39,483 nucleotides of DNA from contig CAIMSU010000296.1 of assembly GCA_903844155.1 (NCBI GenBank), positions 1 to 39,483 of the forward strand, in the 5' to 3' direction. The stretch's first letter is position 1, and every line of letters starts with the position of its first letter. The position numbers and the translations under genes were made by a program. The notes beneath the pieces were generated by a model that did not search any database, was not told where the DNA came from, and was given only the letters and a program-made list of their open reading frames with translations. This DNA is from an uncultured Pseudomonadota bacterium (GTDB taxonomy: Bacteria; Myxococcota_A; UBA796; SXON01). Of this stretch, positions 9,657-19,065 are shown piece after piece.

Positions 9657-9718
9657 ACCCGGTGGGAGCGAGCCGCCCAAAGGACGCTGAAAACCCCGCC
9701 CGCTGTCACGACGTGCGG

Positions 9719-10966
9719 CTACCGCGTGTCCTGCACGCTGACTTCCAGGATCGCCCGTTCGTTCGCCAGGGTCACCGTGAACACGAACGTGCCCCAGGTG
9801 AACCGCTCGCCGACGGCAGGCACGTGGCCGAAGCGGGTGAGCAGGAAACCCGCGAGCGTCTCGTAATCGCCACTTGGCATGACAAACCCAGTTTGCGCCT
9901 GCAGTTGCTCACCCTCCACCCGCCCGCTGGCGATGAACTCGCGCTCGCCGACCTTGCGCACGGAGGGCCGCCGGCGGTCGAATTCGTCGTCGATGTCGCC
10001 AACGATCTCTTCCAGGATGTCTTCGATGGAGATGATGCCGACGGCACCGCCGTACTCGTCGACCGCGACCGCCAACCGCTTGCGTTTTCGGCGGAGATCC
10101 AGGAACAGCTCGTCGACGCGCTTGGTCTCCGGGACGAACACCACCTCCTGCATCACGCTGCTCAGGGGCGATGCCCCGTCTGCGGCGAAGAGCAGGTCGC
10201 TGTGCATCACCATGCCAACGATCCGGTCGATGCGCTTGCGGTAGACCGGCATGCGGGAGAAGCCAGCTTCGACCATGATCACCGCTGCTTCGTCGCACGT
10301 CGCGGTCTCGGGGAGACCGGCCATCTCGATGAGCGGGACCATGGCGTCCTGCACGAGCGTCTCCGAGAAGTGGAAGACGCGGAGGATCATCTCCTTCTCG
10401 TCGGCGTGGATGTCGGTTTTTTCGGCGTTGTTCAGGAGCAATCGGATGTCCTCGCGGCGGACGGTGTGCGGCTCCGTCTCGCCGGCGCCCATCGCGCGCA
10501 TGACGGACCGCGAGAACCACTCGACGGCTGTCAGCGCAGGCGAAAAGAGCACGGAGAACCACCCGAGGACCGGCGCGACGACGGGTGCGACGCGTGTGGC
10601 GTTCGCCCGGTAGATGCTTTTGGGCAACAGCTCAGCGAAGATGATGGTGATGGGCGTGAACAGCGCGACCACCACGATCTGGGGCATGTCGCCGACCTGA
10701 TGGAGCACGTGGGCTGCCACGGTCGAGCCGGCGATGAGCGCGAGGTTCGTGCCGATGAGGCAGGTGCCGACGAGACGGGTGGGGCGAGCGAGCAACGCGA
10801 GGACCCGCGCAGCGCCTGCATCGCCGCCATCGGCCCGATTCTTCAGCACGAGCCGGTCCGAGCTGACGATCGCCAGCTCGGACCCCGAGAAGAACCCCTG
10901 GATCAGCACCAGCAGCGCCACCAGGGCCACTTCGCCGCCCACGCCGCCGAGATCGGGCATGCTCAT
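9719..10966 (-). CDS. CNNM/CBS-pair transporter-like protein (HlyC/CorC family)
   Basis: A 415-residue inner-membrane protein of the HlyC/CorC (CNNM, DUF21) family, linked in characterised members to divalent cation (Mg/Co) export or resistance. The N-terminal CNNM domain (about 1-180) has the diagnostic IQGFFSGSELAIVSSDR and IIFAELLPKSIYR segments and about three to four membrane helices. A CBS pair follows (about 200-330; DAMVPLIEMAGLP, FSRMPVYRKRIDRIVGMVMHSDLL, AVAVDEYGGAVGIISIEDILEEIVGDI). The C-terminal CorC_HlyC domain (about 340-415) ends the chain. It starts inside the stop codon of the upstream paralogue (ATGA at 10963-10966), so the two are probably translated together and may form a heteromer. 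Despite old haemolysin names, nothing here suggests a toxin. Confidence 0.9.
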   Translation of the reverse strand: MSMPDLGGVGGEVALVALLVLIQGFFSGSELAIVSSDRLVLKNRADGGDAGAARVLALLARPTRLVGTCLIGTNLALIAGSTVAAHVLHQVGDMPQIVVVALFTPITIIFAELLPKSIYRANATRVAPVVAPVLGWFSVLFSPALTAVEWFSRSVMRAMGAGETEPHTVRREDIRLLLNNAEKTDIHADEKEMILRVFHFSETLVQDAMVPLIEMAGLPETATCDEAAVIMVEAGFSRMPVYRKRIDRIVGMVMHSDLLFAADGASPLSSVMQEVVFVPETKRVDELFLDLRRKRKRLAVAVDEYGGAVGIISIEDILEEIVGDIDDEFDRRRPSVRKVGEREFIASGRVEGEQLQAQTGFVMPSGDYETLAGFLLTRFGHVPAVGERFTWGTFVFTVTLANERAILEVSVQDTR

Positions 10967-12300
10967 GCGCCCCCCAGCCCGCTCTGGCCGTCGTCGTCGC
11001 CGGTCGAGGCGGGGATCGGGCCCTTCTTCACGGTCAGCTCGGTGATCCGGCGTCCCTCCAGCCCGGAGACGTGAAAAGCAAAGCGGTTGCCTGGCGGATC
11101 GCCATCTCCCACAAGATCGATGCTCGCGTCGTCCCCCTTCTGTGGTGCGCGTCCCAGGAGCTGGAGCACCAGGCCGGCGAGCGTGGTGTACTCGCCCTCC
11201 GGCACCTCCACCTCAAAGTGCCGGCCAAAATCCTCGATGTCAATCCCCGCCTTCACACTCCACAATCCGGGCTGGATGGCCACGATGTCGCGCTCGTCCA
11301 CGTCGCTCTCGTCCAGCACCTCGCCGACCAGCTCGGTCAGCAGGTCGTCCAGCGTGATCAGGCCCGTAATCGTGCCGTGCTCGTCCACCACCATCGCCAT
11401 GTGGTTCTTCTTCGCCCGGAATTCCCGAAGGAGGTCCTGCGCGAGCTTGCCGGGCGGCACGTACAGCACGGGATGCAGCAGCTTCTGGAGCTGGCGGATG
11501 TTGGGGATCACGGCGCGGTCTTTGGCCGTCGCCCGAAAACGCAGCAGGTCCTTCATCAGCAGCACGCCGACGACATTGTCGGGGTTGGACTGCCAGATCG
11601 GCACGCGACTGTAGCGCTGGTCCCGCATGGCCACGAGGATGTCGGGCCACGGCGTGGTGATCGACAGGCCGAAGATGTCTGGCCGCGGGGTCATCAGCCG
11701 CGAAACCGGGATCTCGCCGAATTCAAACACGCGGTGGATGATCTCCTGCTCCATCGGCTGGATCGCGCCGACCTCCGTGCCCTGGTCGATCAGCGTGCGC
11801 AGGTGCGATTCCTGGATGTCACGGTCCTCCTCGACGTGCGCCACGCCCAGCACATGGAGGATGCTGTCGACGATCGTGAGGAGGAACCAGCGGATCGGGC
11901 TGACCATCTCTGCCCAGAAGTTCAGCGGCCGGACGATGGTCTGGACGACCGCCCGGTTGTAGCGGAACCCGAAGGTCTTGGGGATGACGTCGCCGAACAG
12001 GATGAGCACCGGTGCAACGGCGACGACGTTCAGCCAGGGGGCCGTGGGGGCGACGGTGAAGAGGATCGACGCGGTCAACGTGGAGAGGCCGATGTTGGAG
12101 AGCTCGTTTCCGATGAGCAGCGCCGCGAGGACCCGTTGCGGCCGGTGCAGCAAGTGCGTCAGGAGCTCGCCGACCCGACCTGACTCCTTGAGCGCCTCCC
12201 GGTCGACCTTCTGAAGCGAGAACAGCGCGCTCTCGGACCCCGCGAAGAACGCGCAGGCGAGCAGCAGCGCCAGCACGCCGAGCAGCGTAGTCGGCAACAT
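10963..12300 (-). CDS. CNNM/CBS-pair protein, second HlyC/CorC paralogue
   Basis: The upstream partner of the neighbouring CNNM gene, with the same domain order. The CNNM domain starts LLACAFFAGSESALFSLQ and includes VLILFGDVIPKTFGFRYNR. The CBS pair includes RVPIWQSNPDNVVGVLLMKDLL and MVVDEHGTITGLITLDDLLTELVGEV. A CorC_HlyC domain is at the C-terminus. I chose ATG 12300 (445 residues), which puts the first membrane helix at the start as in most relatives. The frame is open to an ATG at 12483 (506 residues), and the extra part contains a signal-like stretch (LSPLLILLARAAVTPCWA), so a longer form cannot be ruled out. Neither start has a clear Shine-Dalgarno. The role is probably divalent-cation transport or homeostasis, by family analogy. 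Confidence 0.87.
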   Translation of the reverse strand: MLPTTLLGVLALLLACAFFAGSESALFSLQKVDREALKESGRVGELLTHLLHRPQRVLAALLIGNELSNIGLSTLTASILFTVAPTAPWLNVVAVAPVLILFGDVIPKTFGFRYNRAVVQTIVRPLNFWAEMVSPIRWFLLTIVDSILHVLGVAHVEEDRDIQESHLRTLIDQGTEVGAIQPMEQEIIHRVFEFGEIPVSRLMTPRPDIFGLSITTPWPDILVAMRDQRYSRVPIWQSNPDNVVGVLLMKDLLRFRATAKDRAVIPNIRQLQKLLHPVLYVPPGKLAQDLLREFRAKKNHMAMVVDEHGTITGLITLDDLLTELVGEVLDESDVDERDIVAIQPGLWSVKAGIDIEDFGRHFEVEVPEGEYTTLAGLVLQLLGRAPQKGDDASIDLVGDGDPPGNRFAFHVSGLEGRRITELTVKKGPIPASTGDDDGQSGLGGA

Positions 12301-12895
12301 GCCCGGTTGGAGCGTGATCCCGGCGTCGTCGGCGGCCCAGCAGGGGGTCACCGCAGCGCGCGCGAGGAGGATCAGGAGCGGAGAGAGTGGGTGAATAGCG
12401 GTTCTGGCGGGTTTACGGCGTAGAAATAGGGGAGTTTTGCGCCCGGGGAAAGGGGCGCGACGACAGCGCGGACGCGCGTGCAAACCACGCGCCGGCCGTC
12501 AGGGGAGACTCTACCCCACTCGTGGCCGATTTTGGGGTCCGCAGCGTCGCGCGGGAGCCCTGACCGGCCCAAAATGTCGCCGGCGCCGTTCTGAGTGCCG
12601 TCAAATGTCGCTCAACGTGCTGGGGAAGGCGGACCGTGAGAGGACCTGCCCTCAGGGGTCACGCCCGCGAGCGTCGGCATTACCGGCAAACGCCGGGAAT
12701 CCGATACAAGGGGCTGGCTCGTGGTAGACGCGGCCGCTCGCCTGGAGGTCCGGGAGGTGCCCGGGACCCGCCGGGCGACATTTGAACCGGATCAGGATCG
12801 GTTCCGCGACTTTTGGGGGCTGTCAGAGCCCCTTCCGACGCGTTCCGACCCTCTGCTCCGAGCGCAGGCCCGGACAATCCGGTAGGGTGGCCGCG
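12301..12895. other. Divergent intergenic region between CNNM and phosphatase genes
   Basis: About 600 bases without a gene I trust (shorter if the CNNM start is at 12483). It should hold promoters for both directions. Visible elements are a GC hairpin at 12439-12458 (GCGCCC/GGGCGC), an inverted repeat GAACCG/CGGTTC at 12784-12804, and a hairpin GGGGCT/AGCCCC at 12816-12832. TAGGGT (12883-12888) lies seven bases before the ATG at 12896 and fits a leaderless -10 box. Open frames through the region are Arg/Pro-rich and not protein-like. Confidence 0.45.
12784..12832 (+). promoter_or_regulatory. Two adjacent small inverted repeats upstream of phosphatase-like gene
   Basis: GAACCG (12784-12789) faces CGGTTC (12799-12804), and GGGGCT (12816-12821) faces AGCCCC (12827-12832). 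They lie 64 to 112 bases before the start of the phosphatase-like gene. Either could be an operator or a small hairpin; in GC-rich DNA six-base arms can arise by chance. Confidence 0.25.
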
Positions 12896-13267
12896 ATGAA
12901 CGTCCTCTTTGTTTGCACGATGAACGCGGCCCGAAGCGTCGCCGCCGAGCGGATGTACCGGGGAACGCCAGGAATGTCCGTGCGGTCGGCGGGGATCGAT
13001 GCGCGGGCGCGCTACGTCGTGATGGCAGCGGACGTGGAGTGGGCGGACCGGATCGTGGTCTTCGAGGACGCGCATCGGCAGCACATCCTGCGTTTCTGCG
13101 GTCCGCGCCCGGGCTCCATGGATCCTGAGAATGACGCCGCGGTGGCGGCGATCGACGCGAAGATCGTCGACATCGGGATTCCCGACGCCTTCGGGGCCAA
13201 TGACCGGGGGCTGGTGACGGAGCTGCGGGAGTTGCTCACCGAGTTGCTCGGACCGCCTGGGAGGTGA
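12896..13267 (+). CDS. Small protein-tyrosine-phosphatase-like protein
   Basis: A 123-residue protein resembling the short predicted tyrosine phosphatases related to the low-molecular-weight family. The N-terminal strand-loop MNVLFVCTMNAARS carries the P-loop signature Cys-x5-Arg-Ser (Cys7, Arg13) of the LMW phosphatase/arsenate reductase fold. Then come VRSAGIDARAR, where these proteins have their second strand, and WADRIVVFEDAHRQHI, typical of the group. The C-terminus is IVDIGIPDAFGANDRGLVTELRELL, in place of the DP loop of full-length enzymes. It may dephosphorylate phosphotyrosine or act on another thiol substrate; this is not settled by sequence. The ATG at 12896 begins the conserved strand, and a longer frame upstream has no family match. 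It converges on thiL with an eight-base gap. Confidence 0.8.
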   Translation: MNVLFVCTMNAARSVAAERMYRGTPGMSVRSAGIDARARYVVMAADVEWADRIVVFEDAHRQHILRFCGPRPGSMDPENDAAVAAIDAKIVDIGIPDAFGANDRGLVTELRELLTELLGPPGR

Positions 13268-13275
13268 TCGCCGAC

Positions 13276-14172
13276 TTATCCTCTGTGAAAGTGCTCAAAC
13301 AAGGAGTCAGGCCAGTCGACACCGAGGAGGCGGGCGGTGTGATCGCCGCCGGGTGCCGTGGGCGTGATCGTCCCAATTCGCGTGCTGACGACGCCGTGGG
13401 CGTGGGAGAGCGCACCGATGGCCGAGCGGCCCGCCGGGGGCGCGGTGAACAGGAGCTGGTAGTCCTCCCCGAAGGCGACGCGCCAGGCGAGGTCGGGCAC
13501 GCCTGGGATCGCGTCGGCATCGATGTCGGCGCTCACGGCGGACGCCACGCAGAGGCGGGCCAGATCGAGCCGTAGACCGTCCGAGAGGTCCATCATCGCG
13601 GTCGGGAGCCTGGCTTGGGCGAGGGCGAGGCCGAGGGCGACGGGGGGTGGGGGACGTGCGAGGGCGGCGCGCGCGGCAGGCGAGGGGTGTGACGACAGGA
13701 ACCCTTCGGCGGCGAGGCCGAGCTGACCGGTGACCCAGATGTCGTCGCCGGGTCGCGCGGTGGAGCGGAGGACGGGGTGGTCGGCGTGGCCGCCGGCCGT
13801 CAGGGTGAGGACGCGGATGGGCGCGGAGACCGTGTCGCCGCCGATGAGCTCGATTCGAAAATGGTCGAGGGCTTCGTAGAGGCCGGCGCGGAAGGCGTCG
13901 AGCCAGGCGCGGTCGACGGGGTCGGGGAGGGCGAGGGAGAGCAACGCCCAGGACGGCCGGGCGCCCATCGCGCCAAGATCGCTGGCGTTCACGGCCACGA
14001 GCTTCCAGCCGACGTCGGCGGGCGTGAGCTTGTCGTCCCAATGTCGGCCTTCAACCATCGTATCGACGGTGATGACTGTGCCGTCGTCGAGGACCGCGCC
14101 GTCGTCGCCGATCCCGACGCGCGCGCGCGCCGACGGACGTGTGAGCGCGGCGATGATCTCGGCTTCGGTCAC
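13276..14172 (-). CDS. thiL: Thiamine-monophosphate kinase
   Basis: A 298-residue ThiL, which phosphorylates thiamine monophosphate to the active cofactor thiamine diphosphate using ATP in the cytoplasm. Family motifs are in order: VGIGDDGAVL at the N-terminus, VDTMVEGRHW (Mg/ATP site), VNASDLGAMGARP, ELIGGDTVSA, DIWVTGQLGLAAEG, MMDLSDGLRLDL and AFGEDYQLLF. The length is slightly under the usual 310-340. The GTG at 14172 is the first possible start that keeps the N-terminal helix (VTEAEIIAAL); the frame upstream is unrelated to ThiL and overlaps the preceding gene. It is the last gene of the long minus-strand block, 16 bases after the lipoprotein gene, and has no other thiamine genes near it. 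Confidence 0.92.
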   Translation of the reverse strand: MTEAEIIAALTRPSARARVGIGDDGAVLDDGTVITVDTMVEGRHWDDKLTPADVGWKLVAVNASDLGAMGARPSWALLSLALPDPVDRAWLDAFRAGLYEALDHFRIELIGGDTVSAPIRVLTLTAGGHADHPVLRSTARPGDDIWVTGQLGLAAEGFLSSHPSPAARAALARPPPPVALGLALAQARLPTAMMDLSDGLRLDLARLCVASAVSADIDADAIPGVPDLAWRVAFGEDYQLLFTAPPAGRSAIGALSHAHGVVSTRIGTITPTAPGGDHTARLLGVDWPDSLFEHFHRG

Positions 14173-14188
14173 CCCGTCAACGTAGCCG

Positions 14189-14974
14189 CTACCAATGATG
14201 CGGGTCCCAGTCGAGCACATGGTGCCCGACCCCGACGCGGTCAAAGTCCAGTCCCAACGCCAGGATTGCGATTGTGTGGTCCTGGTAGACACCCTTCCCC
14301 GAGGTGCCCTGCGCAAGCACTGCGGACACACCGAGCTGGGTGTCGACGTAGAAAGGGGCCCAGCCGGTTCGCAGGTCCAGGACCGGCTCCAGATAGAGGT
14401 AGTCGGGCGGCGAGATGCGGATGTGGTAGTTCTCGGCGTCGAAGAACAGGTGTTCCTCGACGATGCGGGTAGCGACCGCGAAGCTGAGCCAGCGGGTCTT
14501 GTAGCCGACCTGCCCTTGCGCCGTGGTGTTGAGCGTGAACGCGGAGAGGCGGTACGCCAATACGTTGGGTCCGGGGACGTTGGCGAGGAAGTCTGTGGCC
14601 TGGGCGGCCTCCTCCCGCGAGACCGAGTCGAAGACATGTCCAGGGCCAACATCGATACTCGCGCCCGCCCGCCACCCCGGCCGCGCCCGATCGTCCGCGG
14701 TCTGCCCAGGCGACCAGAACCAGCCGACGCCGACGTCGGCGCGGTACTGGGACGCGTCGCTCCGCGCCCCGGCGGCCATGTCCGCCTGGAAGCGCCCGGC
14801 GAGGTGGTCGGTGACGGCGTAGCTGACAGCGACCCCGGTCGAGTTCCCGCTGCCGCCTGTGACCTCGAGATCGCCCCGGTTCGCCGGCATCGCCATGTTT
14901 GCGATCACGGGCTCGTACACGCGCGCGCAGGCCCCGAGGGCGGTCCAGGCGACGAGGCCGATCAACCCCGCCAC
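14189..14974 (-). CDS. Putative lipoprotein, unknown function
   Basis: A 261-residue exported protein with a lipoprotein signal (GLIGLVAWTALGAC), so the mature protein begins at that Cys. The rest is rich in alternating strands with Tyr, Trp and Phe (VAVSYAVTDHLAGRFQADM, YRADVGVGWFWSPG, PFYVDTQLGVSAVLAQG) and resembles small outer-membrane-associated beta proteins, but I recognise no named family. The GTG at 14974 follows the TAG of the LpoA-like gene by five bases, so the two are almost certainly co-transcribed and perhaps coupled. The frame is open further upstream, but that would overlap the previous gene and bury the signal. Its placement after a putative penicillin-binding-protein activator hints at a cell-envelope job. 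Confidence 0.7.
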   Translation of the reverse strand: MAGLIGLVAWTALGACARVYEPVIANMAMPANRGDLEVTGGSGNSTGVAVSYAVTDHLAGRFQADMAAGARSDASQYRADVGVGWFWSPGQTADDRARPGWRAGASIDVGPGHVFDSVSREEAAQATDFLANVPGPNVLAYRLSAFTLNTTAQGQVGYKTRWLSFAVATRIVEEHLFFDAENYHIRISPPDYLYLEPVLDLRTGWAPFYVDTQLGVSAVLAQGTSGKGVYQDHTIAILALGLDFDRVGVGHHVLDWDPHHW

Positions 14975-14979
14975 GCGCG

Positions 14980-16746
14980 CTACGGGGTCGGGGGCACGTA
15001 CGCCGGCAGTGGCCCGATCCCCTGCTTGGTGATGGTCAAAAGCCGCCAATCGCGCTTGGCGTCGCGATTGCCGTCAAAACCGCTGGTCCCCGCCACGCCG
15101 TCCTTGATCTCCACCGTGCCCAGCGCGGTCGCCGCGTCCCCGCCAGCCGCAAGCGCCCCCGCTGCGAGCAGCGTCGCGTCGTAGCCCACCGCGTCCAGGA
15201 CGTTCGGCGGGCTGTCCCCCTTCCAGTTCGCCACGAATTTCACGACGGCGGGGTCGAGCGCGTGCGGGTCGAACGCGTCCACGAAGATCGCCTGCTGCAC
15301 GTAGATTCCGCCCCGCCGCACGATCTCGTCGTTGTGCCAGCCGTTCAGGCCAAGGAGCGGCACCGCCGGGTCGCTGTCGACCTTTTGGAAGCCGCCGACC
15401 GAGATCTCCTGGGACGCGATCGCCGCGGCCAGCAGGGCGACGTTCTGGTAGGTGTCCGGGAGGAAGATGGCGTCGAAGGCCTTGCCGTTCAATTGCTTGG
15501 CGAACGACCTGAAGTCCGCAGTCGTCGGCTCGTAGCCGATGTTCGCGGTGATCGACCCGCCGCCTGCCGTGACGCCGTCGACGAACGCGCGCGCTGCGTT
15601 CTCGCCGTAGGCGGTCTTCGGGTGGACGATCGCGTAGGTCTTGATGCCGCGGTGGTCGAGGGTCTCGGAGAGCAGCGCGTGGACTTGATCCTCGCTGGTC
15701 GGGTATGGGCGGAAGACCTGATCACCTGCTGCGACGACGTCCGCCGAGGACGTCAACGGCAGCATGGCGGTGTGGAGGAGCTGGGCGGCGGGGGCGCACT
15801 GGGCGGCTTCCTCCTTCGTGAGCGGGCCGAGGACGATGGTCGCACCGTCTTCGATCACCGCCTTCTGCAGGGACTTGACGCACTGATCGGGGGTGCCCGC
15901 GGTGTCGTAGAACGCGATCGTGTAGGTCCCGCCGAGGTGCTCGCCGGCCTGCTCGATGGCGGACTTGAGGCCCGAAGCCGGCTGGGCGTACTGACCGGTG
16001 AGGGGGAGGAGGACGGCGATGCGCTTGTAGTCGGGGGGCTTTCCGGCGGCTGCGCGCGCCGCGGCTGTCTGGGCCTCGGCGCCGTGCGCGGACGTCGGGT
16101 ATTTCGTCGAAAAAGCCGTCGCAAGCTGGGTGACGGTGGCGAGGTCGCCCTCGCGTAGGCTGGAGCGGATCTTCTCGATGGCGGCGTCGTCGGCAGCCAT
16201 CGCCCCGGCGGGGGGCAGGTCGGCGCTGATGCTGGCGACGGAACGGGCGACCCGCTTCTGGACCGCGGGGTCGGACGCGGCGAACTTCGTGGCTTTTTCG
16301 GTGGCGTCCGTCACCCGCGCTGCCGTCGCCCCCTCGCCCTTCCGGGCTGCCGCGATGAGCAGCCACCGGTCGGCGTTCATGGTGTCCGGCACGCCATCGT
16401 CCGACAGCAATTCGAGGGTGGAACGTGTGTTTCCCGATGCGGTCCCGTTCGCGTCCACCAGCGCCATGCCGAGCAACGCGGCGTTCTTGGCCCCGGAGGC
16501 GGGGTAGTCGCCCGCCACGGCCTGGAAGTGTGCGCGCGCACCGGCGTCATTCGAAAGGCGCTCAAGCTCGCCCAGATAGAGCAGATCCCAGGCTTTCGCC
16601 GTTCCGTCCGTCTCGGCGCTGGACGCCGCCTCCAGCCTGGAGATCGCCGCCTTGTGGTTGGTGTTCCCGAGGGCGTCCAATACGGCGGCCGGCAACTTTG
16701 CCGCGTTCGCCGTGGCGATGAGGCCGCAGAGCACCAGGCCGATCAT
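14980..16746 (-). CDS. LpoA-like periplasmic substrate-binding protein
   Basis: A 588-residue exported protein with a short signal peptide ([15 protein letters not shown]). The N-terminal half (about 20-235) is helical and TPR-like ([22 protein letters not shown]). The C-terminal half (about 245-585) is a type 1 periplasmic-binding domain: [79 protein letters not shown] helical N-domain followed by this fold is the layout of LpoA, the outer-membrane activator of PBP1A in enterobacteria, and the family is annotated as penicillin-binding-protein activators. LpoA is a lipoprotein; here the Cys7 context (LVLCGL) is not a clean lipobox, so it may be soluble. An amino-acid receptor is the alternative. 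The ATG overlaps the dnaJ stop as ATGA. Confidence 0.82.
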   Translation of the reverse strand: MIGLVLCGLIATANAAKLPAAVLDALGNTNHKAAISRLEAASSAETDGTAKAWDLLYLGELERLSNDAGARAHFQAVAGDYPASGAKNAALLGMALVDANGTASGNTRSTLELLSDDGVPDTMNADRWLLIAAARKGEGATAARVTDATEKATKFAASDPAVQKRVARSVASISADLPPAGAMAADDAAIEKIRSSLREGDLATVTQLATAFSTKYPTSAHGAEAQTAAARAAAGKPPDYKRIAVLLPLTGQYAQPASGLKSAIEQAGEHLGGTYTIAFYDTAGTPDQCVKSLQKAVIEDGATIVLGPLTKEEAAQCAPAAQLLHTAMLPLTSSADVVAAGDQVFRPYPTSEDQVHALLSETLDHRGIKTYAIVHPKTAYGENAARAFVDGVTAGGGSITANIGYEPTTADFRSFAKQLNGKAFDAIFLPDTYQNVALLAAAIASQEISVGGFQKVDSDPAVPLLGLNGWHNDEIVRRGGIYVQQAIFVDAFDPHALDPAVVKFVANWKGDSPPNVLDAVGYDATLLAAGALAAGGDAATALGTVEIKDGVAGTSGFDGNRDAKRDWRLLTITKQGIGPLPAYVPPTP

Positions 16747-17810
16747 CGCCGCACCTTCATCACCGACTGGTATTCCGCTCGCCGGGGGTGCGACGCTGCA
16801 GCCAACGCGGCGAGGAGCCCCGCCTTTGCTTCCACGCCGAGATCGGTCGGCGTCTCGACGTCGAGCTTCACGTGCAGGTCGCCCTTCCCGGTGTCGCCCG
16901 GCAGCCCACGGCCGGCGAGGCGGAACGACTTGCCCGAGGGCGTGCCCGGTGGGACGCGGATCGTCGTGTTGCCGTCGAGGGTGGGGACGACGAGATCGGC
17001 GCCCAACGCCAGCTCTGCGAGGGTGACCGGCACCTCGCACAGCAGGTCCGGACCCCGGCGGCGGAAGAGCGCGTGCTCCTGCACTTGAACGAGGACGTAG
17101 AGGTCACCCGTTGCGCCAGCCGTGGTCCCGACGACCGGGGCGGCGTCGTTGCCTTTCTGCTTGAGTCGGAGCTTCGATCCCGTGGCCACGCCAGCAGGAA
17201 CCTTCACCCGCAAGCTCTCTTCCATCGGGCCCCGCTTTTCGCCGTTGCACTTCTCGCACTTCGCCGCCGGCTTGTACCCCTTGCCGTCGCACACCGGGCA
17301 TTCGGTCCGGAACAGCCGCCGCGTCCCCGACTTGCCCGACCCCCCGCAGGATGCGCACGGCATGCGGTTCTCGGCGTGATCGCCCGTCCCGAGGCAGCGC
17401 GTGCACCGCACCTGCCGCTGGACCACCAGCGTCCGGTCCAGGGTCTTCGCCGCCTCTTCGAGCGTGATCGTGAGGGTGTACGTGAGGTCTTCGCCGGGCG
17501 CGTCGGCACGTCGCCGACGGAAGAGCCCGCCGAACGCCTCGCGGAGCATGTCGTTGACCTGATCGGGGCTCGGCGGCCGGCCGCTGTCCGTGTAGAGCGG
17601 TCCGAGCCGGTCGTAGCGTACCCGCTTTTCGGGGTCGCCAAGCACGTCCCAGGCCTCGGCGACCTCCCGGAAGCGCGCCTCGGCGTCGGTATCGCCTTCG
17701 TTGCGGTCCGGGTGATACTTCAGCGCCAACGTCCGGAACGCCTTCTTGAGCTCGTCCGGGCCGGCGTTCTTCTTGACGCCGAGCACCTCGTAGTAGTCGC
17801 GGCGGGCCAA
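16743..17810 (-). CDS. dnaJ: DnaJ-type Hsp40 co-chaperone
   Basis: A 355-residue type I Hsp40 that stimulates the Hsp70 (DnaK) ATPase and delivers unfolded clients. The J domain (1-70) begins [13 protein letters not shown] and has the essential HPD in [10 protein letters not shown]. The usual G/F-rich linker is short and replaced by [14 protein letters not shown]. The zinc domain has all four CxxCxGxG-type repeats ([32 protein letters not shown]). The C-terminal substrate-binding domains include [19 protein letters not shown] and [20 protein letters not shown]. The start is a TTG at 17810; no other start fits and the first residues match the family exactly. It sits four bases after the PP2C gene and overlaps the LpoA-like gene. 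No dnaK or grpE is nearby, so this may be a secondary DnaJ. Confidence 0.92.
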   Translation of the reverse strand: MARRDYYEVLGVKKNAGPDELKKAFRTLALKYHPDRNEGDTDAEARFREVAEAWDVLGDPEKRVRYDRLGPLYTDSGRPPSPDQVNDMLREAFGGLFRRRRADAPGEDLTYTLTITLEEAAKTLDRTLVVQRQVRCTRCLGTGDHAENRMPCASCGGSGKSGTRRLFRTECPVCDGKGYKPAAKCEKCNGEKRGPMEESLRVKVPAGVATGSKLRLKQKGNDAAPVVGTTAGATGDLYVLVQVQEHALFRRRGPDLLCEVPVTLAELALGADLVVPTLDGNTTIRVPPGTPSGKSFRLAGRGLPGDTGKGDLHVKLDVETPTDLGVEAKAGLLAALAAASHPRRAEYQSVMKVRR

Positions 17811-17814
17811 GTCG

Positions 17815-19029
17815 CTACCGCACTCCGCCCTGCACGGAGGCGAGGCGCTCGTTCGTACGCCGCAGGCGCTGGCCCATCACGTTGAGCAGCTTCCACAGCA
17901 ATTCGCCGCCAAGGACCGGCTCTTCCTTGACGAAGGACTCCAGGTCCTCCGCCCCCACGCTCACCGCGCTGCCGAACTCGCACGCCCGGATCGTCGCCGA
18001 CCGCGGCCCGTGGTCGATGAGCGAGAGCTCGCCGAAGTGCTCTCCCGCCGTCAACGTCGCCAATTCGAGGTTGTCGCGCTCCACGCGCACCTCGCCCTCA
18101 AGCATGATGTACATGCGACGTTCGCTGGAGCCGGCCGCGATCAGCTCGTCGCCAGGCGCAAAGTAGTGCTCCTGCATGATGCGCGAGACCTGCAGGCGCT
18201 GCGCGTACGGCATGTCCTTGAAGAGGAACAGCGTCTCCAGCAGCTTCGCGCGCGACGCCGCCTCGTCCAGCGGTTCGGCGCCCGAGGGATCGATGAGGAT
18301 GATCGTGACGTTGTCGGGACCGCCCTTGTCCAGCGCTGCCTGGAGCAGCCCCTCCGCACCGGCGTCCAGGCTTTCGAGGGAGCCTCGCGCGGCGATGATG
18401 TCGTCCGTGACCACGTCCGAGAGGCCGTCCGAGCAGAGGACGAAGCGGTCCCCAGCGACGAGGTCAACGGCCGCCAACGACGGTTGGACGGTTGGGTAGA
18501 GGCCGACGGCGCGGGTGATGACGTGGCGGTGGCGCGACGCCCTCGCTTCGACGAGCGTCATCTTCCCACTTCGGACCAGCTCATTCACCATCGAGTGATC
18601 CTCGGTGAGCTGGTGGAGCGCCTGCTGGCGGACGAGGTAGGCGCGCGAGTCGCCGACGTGGCACAGGAACGCCGTCCCGGACGCGAACACCGCGGCGACG
18701 AGCGTCGTCGTCATGCCCGCCTTGCCCTCGGTCTCCGCGGTCTCGTAGATGCGCCGGCTGGCGGTCTGACAGGCGTCGTCCATCGCCAGAAGCACGCTGT
18801 TGCGTGCTTCAAGCGTGGGCCCGGCGTTGAAGTTCGAGACGCGCTCCGCGATCGTGGACGCGGCGGCCCGGAACGCATCGACGCAGATGGCTGCGGCCAC
18901 TTCGCCAGCGGCACGGCCGCCAACGCCGTCTGCGACCACGTAGATGCCCTGCTCGGGCATCGCGGCCATCGCGTCTTCGTTGTGTTGGCGCTTCTTTCCG
19001 GGGTCGGTGCGGGCGGCGACTCGTTGCAT
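17815..19029 (-). CDS. PP2C Ser/Thr phosphatase fused to cNMP-binding domain
   Basis: A 404-residue cytoplasmic protein in two parts. Residues about 1-250 are a PPM/PP2C phosphatase with its metal-binding motifs: [42 protein letters not shown] and [11 protein letters not shown]. Residues about 270-385 are a cyclic-nucleotide-binding domain: [30 protein letters not shown] and the phosphate-binding cassette [18 protein letters not shown], which keeps the Glu and Arg that contact the cyclic phosphate. No helix-turn-helix follows, so the domain probably senses a nucleotide or docks a partner and does not bind DNA. The likely role is to reverse the action of Hanks-type kinases, which are abundant in myxobacteria, under second-messenger control. 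It lies four bases upstream of dnaJ. Confidence 0.9.
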   Translation of the reverse strand: MQRVAARTDPGKKRQHNEDAMAAMPEQGIYVVADGVGGRAAGEVAAAICVDAFRAAASTIAERVSNFNAGPTLEARNSVLLAMDDACQTASRRIYETAETEGKAGMTTTLVAAVFASGTAFLCHVGDSRAYLVRQQALHQLTEDHSMVNELVRSGKMTLVEARASRHRHVITRAVGLYPTVQPSLAAVDLVAGDRFVLCSDGLSDVVTDDIIAARGSLESLDAGAEGLLQAALDKGGPDNVTIILIDPSGAEPLDEAASRAKLLETLFLFKDMPYAQRLQVSRIMQEHYFAPGDELIAAGSSERRMYIMLEGEVRVERDNLELATLTAGEHFGELSLIDHGPRSATIRACEFGSAVSVGAEDLESFVKEEPVLGGELLWKLLNVMGQRLRRTNERLASVQGGVR

Positions 19030-19065
19030 GGGTGGGGACTAATCCGAAAGGCTGGGGCCTGGGGG

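Noticed and set aside
12439-12458. GC hairpin GCGCCC/GGGCGC upstream of the CNNM gene as a terminator
   Set aside because: No T-run on either strand in the right place and no upstream gene ending there; in GC-rich DNA such short stems are common.
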